Assembly: GCA_964411985.1 (NCBI GenBank)
Contig: CAYPNF010000002.1
Span: forward strand, 231,828-295,827
Direction of reading: 5' to 3'
Length of the DNA: 64,000 bases
Source of the DNA: CAYPNF01 sp964411985
GTDB lineage: Bacteria; Verrucomicrobiota; Verrucomicrobiia; Limisphaerales; J093
The notes under the pieces were generated by a model that saw only the letters and a list, made by a program, of their open reading frames with translations, was not told the DNA's origin and made no database searches. The number at the start of each line of letters is the position of its first letter. Position 1 is the first letter of the stretch. The position numbers and the translations under genes were made by a program. This document shows, one piece after another, positions 61,602 to 64,000 of this stretch.

Positions 61602-63398
61602 ATGCAAGACGCACCTATTGAACTGGACCGTTCCGCCTCCACTCGTCTGCCTCTCCATGGTTGGGCGCGCGACCTGGCCCGACGCTGGAATGCCGGCACC
61701 TATTCGCTCTTCGTCCTCTACGGCAACATCTTCGATCTATTTCCCGTCCAGGATGTCGCCGGCCTTCGTTTTGTTCCTCTCAAGACCTTCTTGAAAGAGC
61801 GTCTCTTTGCCTCCCGGGCCTTCCTCCTCTTCTACGATATCGCGGATGGCCTGACCTTTGGATCCTCCGACATGCAGCGGCGCTTTTTCGAGTGGCTCGA
61901 AGTCTTCGATGCCGTGGAGAACACGAATTTCCGCGTGACCGGCCCACCGAGAGAGTTCGTCCGGCTGGCGCCTCTGCTACGGCGCTTTTTCCTCAAAGTT
62001 GCCGAGGAGGGTCGGGACTGGAAAGGGATTACTCTGGTCATCGATTTTCCAGAAAAACTCATTCCAGCCCAGGAAGAGGCGGGCGCTTCCAACGAGGAGC
62101 GCGTGAACCTGGTGACTTTTCTGAAATGGGCGGCAGCACCCGAAATGGCGCGCATGGATGTGGGGGTTCTTCTGGTGACCGAATCCGCCACGGATCTCCA
62201 CGCGGGTTTGCTGCAAAACCCTCACGTAGGCCAAGTCCGCGTCGACCTTCCCGATCTGGAGGAGCGTCTTCGGTTCCTGAAGTCGGGTTGGGCGGAAAGC
62301 ATCGCAGGTGGCAAAGCCATGTCCGAATGGAGTGACTTTACCGTTGAGGAATTGGCGTCCCGGACCGCTGGCTTGAACCTGATTCGGATGGGGCATTTCC
62401 TCGCTGAAGCACTCCGGAACGCAGGCCGAATCACTGGCGAGATCCTGGCCTCCAGCAAAAAGCGTCTCATCGAAGAGTACTGCCAGGGACTGGTCCGATT
62501 CAAAGACCCCAAACCCGGGGTCACCCTCGACCGGGTCGCAACTCATACCGCTGCCAAGAAGCGTCTCCGGGAAATTGCCTGGTTGATCAAGAACCAGAAG
62601 AGCGACGTGCTGGAGCGGGGCATCCTTGTGCCAGGCCGGGTCGGGGTCGGAAAGTCGTTTCTGATCGATTGTTTTGCCTCCGAATGTGGTCTGCCTGTGA
62701 TGGAAATGGGCGACTTTCGCTCCAAGTGGGTGGGGGACACCGAACGGCAGCAATCCCGCATTCTCCTCACGATCCGGGCCCTGGGGCCTGTGATCGTTGT
62801 CGTCGATGAAGCGGACGCCATATTTGGCAACCGCGAGGCCGATGGCGATAGCGGGGTGTCTGGACGAGTGTTCGCGGCGTTTGCGGCTCACATCGGCGAC
62901 TCTTCGCTTCGCGGGCGTGAAGTGTGGGTGGCGATGACCTCACGGCCTGACTTACTAGCCATTGACATGAAGCGCCAGGGTCGTTTTGGCCTCTGCATCC
63001 CTCTTTTTCCCGCCCAAGGATCCGACGATGTAGCCGAGTTGTTTTCCACCGTGGCGAAGGTGAAGAAGATCGAGTTGGCGGAGTCCGTGGCACAGTACAT
63101 TCGTGAAACCCTCGGAAACCAGCCGCTGACGGGCAGCGACGTGGACGCCATTCTCACCCGGGCGAAAGAAAAGGCGGTTCTCGTCAACCGCGATAACGAT
63201 GTGCGCAGAGAAGATCTGGAGGAGGCGGTCAACTCCTTCATCGACCCGCTCGATCCGAATCTTCTGGCACTGCAGGAGCTCGCAGCCGTTCTGGCGTGTT
63301 CGGATCGAAGATACCTGCCTGCTCGCTATCTGGAAGCGGACCGTTCCTCTCTGGTCGAGAAGTTCGCAACCCTGAATCATCGCCTGGTCTTTCGCTGA
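61602..63398 (+). CDS. AAA+ ATPase with a degenerate N-terminal ATPase-like half
   Basis: The 598-residue protein has a C-terminal AAA+ module: Walker A GRVGVGKS (about 345-352), Walker B VIVVVDEAD (about 397-405), and DMKRQGRF as the probable arginine finger (about 453). The N-terminal half has Walker B-like ITLVIDFPEK near 142 and a YSLFVLYGNIFDL segment, but no Walker A; it may be an inactive ATPase fold. The ATG at 61602 is preferred to the GTG at 61596. AAA+ proteins of this kind remodel protein complexes, and the PspA-like protein in the same cluster is a plausible substrate. Confidence 0.85.
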   Translation: MQDAPIELDRSASTRLPLHGWARDLARRWNAGTYSLFVLYGNIFDLFPVQDVAGLRFVPLKTFLKERLFASRAFLLFYDIADGLTFGSSDMQRRFFEWLEVFDAVENTNFRVTGPPREFVRLAPLLRRFFLKVAEEGRDWKGITLVIDFPEKLIPAQEEAGASNEERVNLVTFLKWAAAPEMARMDVGVLLVTESATDLHAGLLQNPHVGQVRVDLPDLEERLRFLKSGWAESIAGGKAMSEWSDFTVEELASRTAGLNLIRMGHFLAEALRNAGRITGEILASSKKRLIEEYCQGLVRFKDPKPGVTLDRVATHTAAKKRLREIAWLIKNQKSDVLERGILVPGRVGVGKSFLIDCFASECGLPVMEMGDFRSKWVGDTERQQSRILLTIRALGPVIVVVDEADAIFGNREADGDSGVSGRVFAAFAAHIGDSSLRGREVWVAMTSRPDLLAIDMKRQGRFGLCIPLFPAQGSDDVAELFSTVAKVKKIELAESVAQYIRETLGNQPLTGSDVDAILTRAKEKAVLVNRDNDVRREDLEEAVNSFIDPLDPNLLALQELAAVLACSDRRYLPARYLEADRSSLVEKFATLNHRLVFR

Positions 63399-63402
63399 GG
63401 CC

Positions 63403-63753
63403 TCAAGCCTTCGCCAGAGTTTTGGCGCAAAACGCATTCAGACTCTCACCTTCAGCAATCGCCTTCGCTGCTAAGCGACGGTGAAGATTGGGATCCACCC
63501 GGAGAATGAACTTCCCACTAAAATCTCTCCTCCCGGCCAAAGGAATGGGGAGGTCGGTTCCATCTTTCTGAAGCGTCTCCAGCCACTCCTCCACAGTCGC
63601 GCAAAGCTCGGCGTAAACCCGGACCTCGTCGTCTCCGTGAAGCGCTCCCATAAAAACTTCAGGACACCTGCCGATGAAGCACTGATCCTCGTCACTCCAA
63701 TCGACGTACTTGATGTACCTTGCCGCCTGCTCTTTTAGCTGTTTGCGAGTCAT
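63403..63753 (-). CDS. hicB: HicB-family antitoxin
   Basis: The 116-residue protein has the HicB partial RNase-H-like fold (YIKYVDWSDEDQCFIGRCPE, then ALHGDDEVRVYAELCATVEE) and a C-terminal ribbon-helix-helix segment (FSGKFILRVDPNLHRRLAAK, then NAFCAKTL). It neutralises HicA and represses the operon. It starts 9 nt after hicA. Confidence 0.92.
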   Translation of the reverse strand: MTRKQLKEQAARYIKYVDWSDEDQCFIGRCPEVFMGALHGDDEVRVYAELCATVEEWLETLQKDGTDLPIPLAGRRDFSGKFILRVDPNLHRRLAAKAIAEGESLNAFCAKTLAKA

Positions 63754-63762
63754 ACGGTCTGC

Positions 63763-63957
63763 TCAATCCTGTGCTCCTTCCAAGGCTCGTTTCACATCGC
63801 GCTCTTGGTAGTGTTTTGCATCGTCGCCTGTGTGCCCGCTGACAGTAACCCTAAGGCCCTTTGGATGGGTGAAATTGCGATGGCTGGCTTTGCCACCGCG
63901 ATTCACAAACCCGGCCTTTTCCAAATCAGCTACCAACTGGCGCACTTTTCGCGGCAT
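63763..63957 (-). CDS. hicA: HicA-family mRNA interferase toxin
   Basis: The 64-residue protein has the dsRBD-like HicA fold with the catalytic histidine in GGKASHRNFTHP and a VTVSGH segment. It cleaves mRNA when free of HicB. Toxin-first order with short spacing to hicB is the usual hicAB layout. Confidence 0.92.
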   Translation of the reverse strand: MPRKVRQLVADLEKAGFVNRGGKASHRNFTHPKGLRVTVSGHTGDDAKHYQERDVKRALEGAQD

Positions 63958-63958
63958 C

Positions 63959-63998
63959 TAGTATCAATATAGTATCACACGTTGAAAAAGCTTGTCAA
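63959..63998 (-). promoter_or_regulatory. hicAB promoter with direct-repeat operator
   Basis: On the minus strand TTGACA (63998-63993), an 18-nt spacer and TACTAT (63974-63969) form a promoter. Two direct repeats TGATACTA (63977-63970 and 63966-63959), one helical turn apart (11 bp), cover the -10 region. They are good candidates for HicB ribbon-helix-helix binding. Confidence 0.65.
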
Positions 63999-64000
63999 CC

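Overview
The window reads as a chromosome segment of a free-living Gram-negative heterotroph, most likely a verrucomicrobial (PVC-group) bacterium. The clues are a DUF1080 sugar-hydrolase-like protein, a Tat-exported Gfo/Idh/MocA oxidoreductase, a secreted sulfatase, beta-helix surface proteins, several proteins ending in the short FYR(I/V/A)-type C-terminal motif common in this group, and a PduS/PduT pair. No rRNA, CRISPR array or prophage was seen. Two tRNAs are present, Thr(CGT) and Leu(GAG). The assignment is inference, because no phylogenetic marker was tested.

Layout. (1) 1-8.5 kb: threonine catabolism (tdh-kbl) with a divergent XRE-cupin regulator and two matching palindromic operators, a PAS-AraC regulator, a SWIM/SNF2 helicase and a DUF1080 protein. 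(2) 9-27.6 kb: a very dense signalling region. It holds a PhnD-like lipoprotein, sensor kinases, response regulators, two PAS proteins without kinase domains, an NMT1-type lipoprotein, a periplasmic-binding/PAS fusion, a TonB-dependent receptor, a YfiR-like protein, a CHASE8-HAMP-type kinase and a chemoreceptor ending in hemerythrin. (3) 27.7-35.8 kb: an accessory region with three copies of a short inverted-repeat element carrying remnants of a RAYT (IS200-like) transposase, two gene fragments, a large beta-helix protein, an AT-richer six-hairpin glycosidase-like gene placed between two element copies, zinc-ribbon membrane proteins and tRNA-Thr. (4) 35.8-49.6 kb: mixed metabolism, comprising an oxidoreductase, a haem-motif hybrid kinase, prenyl synthase, TPR protein, amino-sugar isomerase, tRNA-Leu, a beta-helix hydrolase with a short overlapping leader ORF, sulfatase, dCMP-deaminase-like protein and a 40-residue basic protein. 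(5) 50.2-55 kb: pduS-pduT, a secreted protein interrupted near its C-terminus, and gdhA. (6) 55.3-63.4 kb: a seven-gene co-directional cluster. (7) The right edge carries a hicAB toxin-antitoxin pair.

The most interesting system is the 55.4-63.4 kb cluster: VWA protein, PspA/ESCRT-III-like coiled-coil protein, a membrane-anchored ABC solute-binding protein fused to an OmpA peptidoglycan-binding domain, ABC permease, ABC ATPase, membrane coiled-coil protein and AAA+ ATPase. Its layout suggests an envelope machine in which an ABC importer is tied to the cell wall and coupled to a membrane-remodelling pair (PspA-like plus AAA+). Also worth attention are the signalling region with periplasmic binding proteins wired to PAS and kinase modules, the RAYT-derived mini-elements flanking a foreign-looking gene, the PduS/PduT pair with no other shell genes nearby, and the paired operators at tdh.
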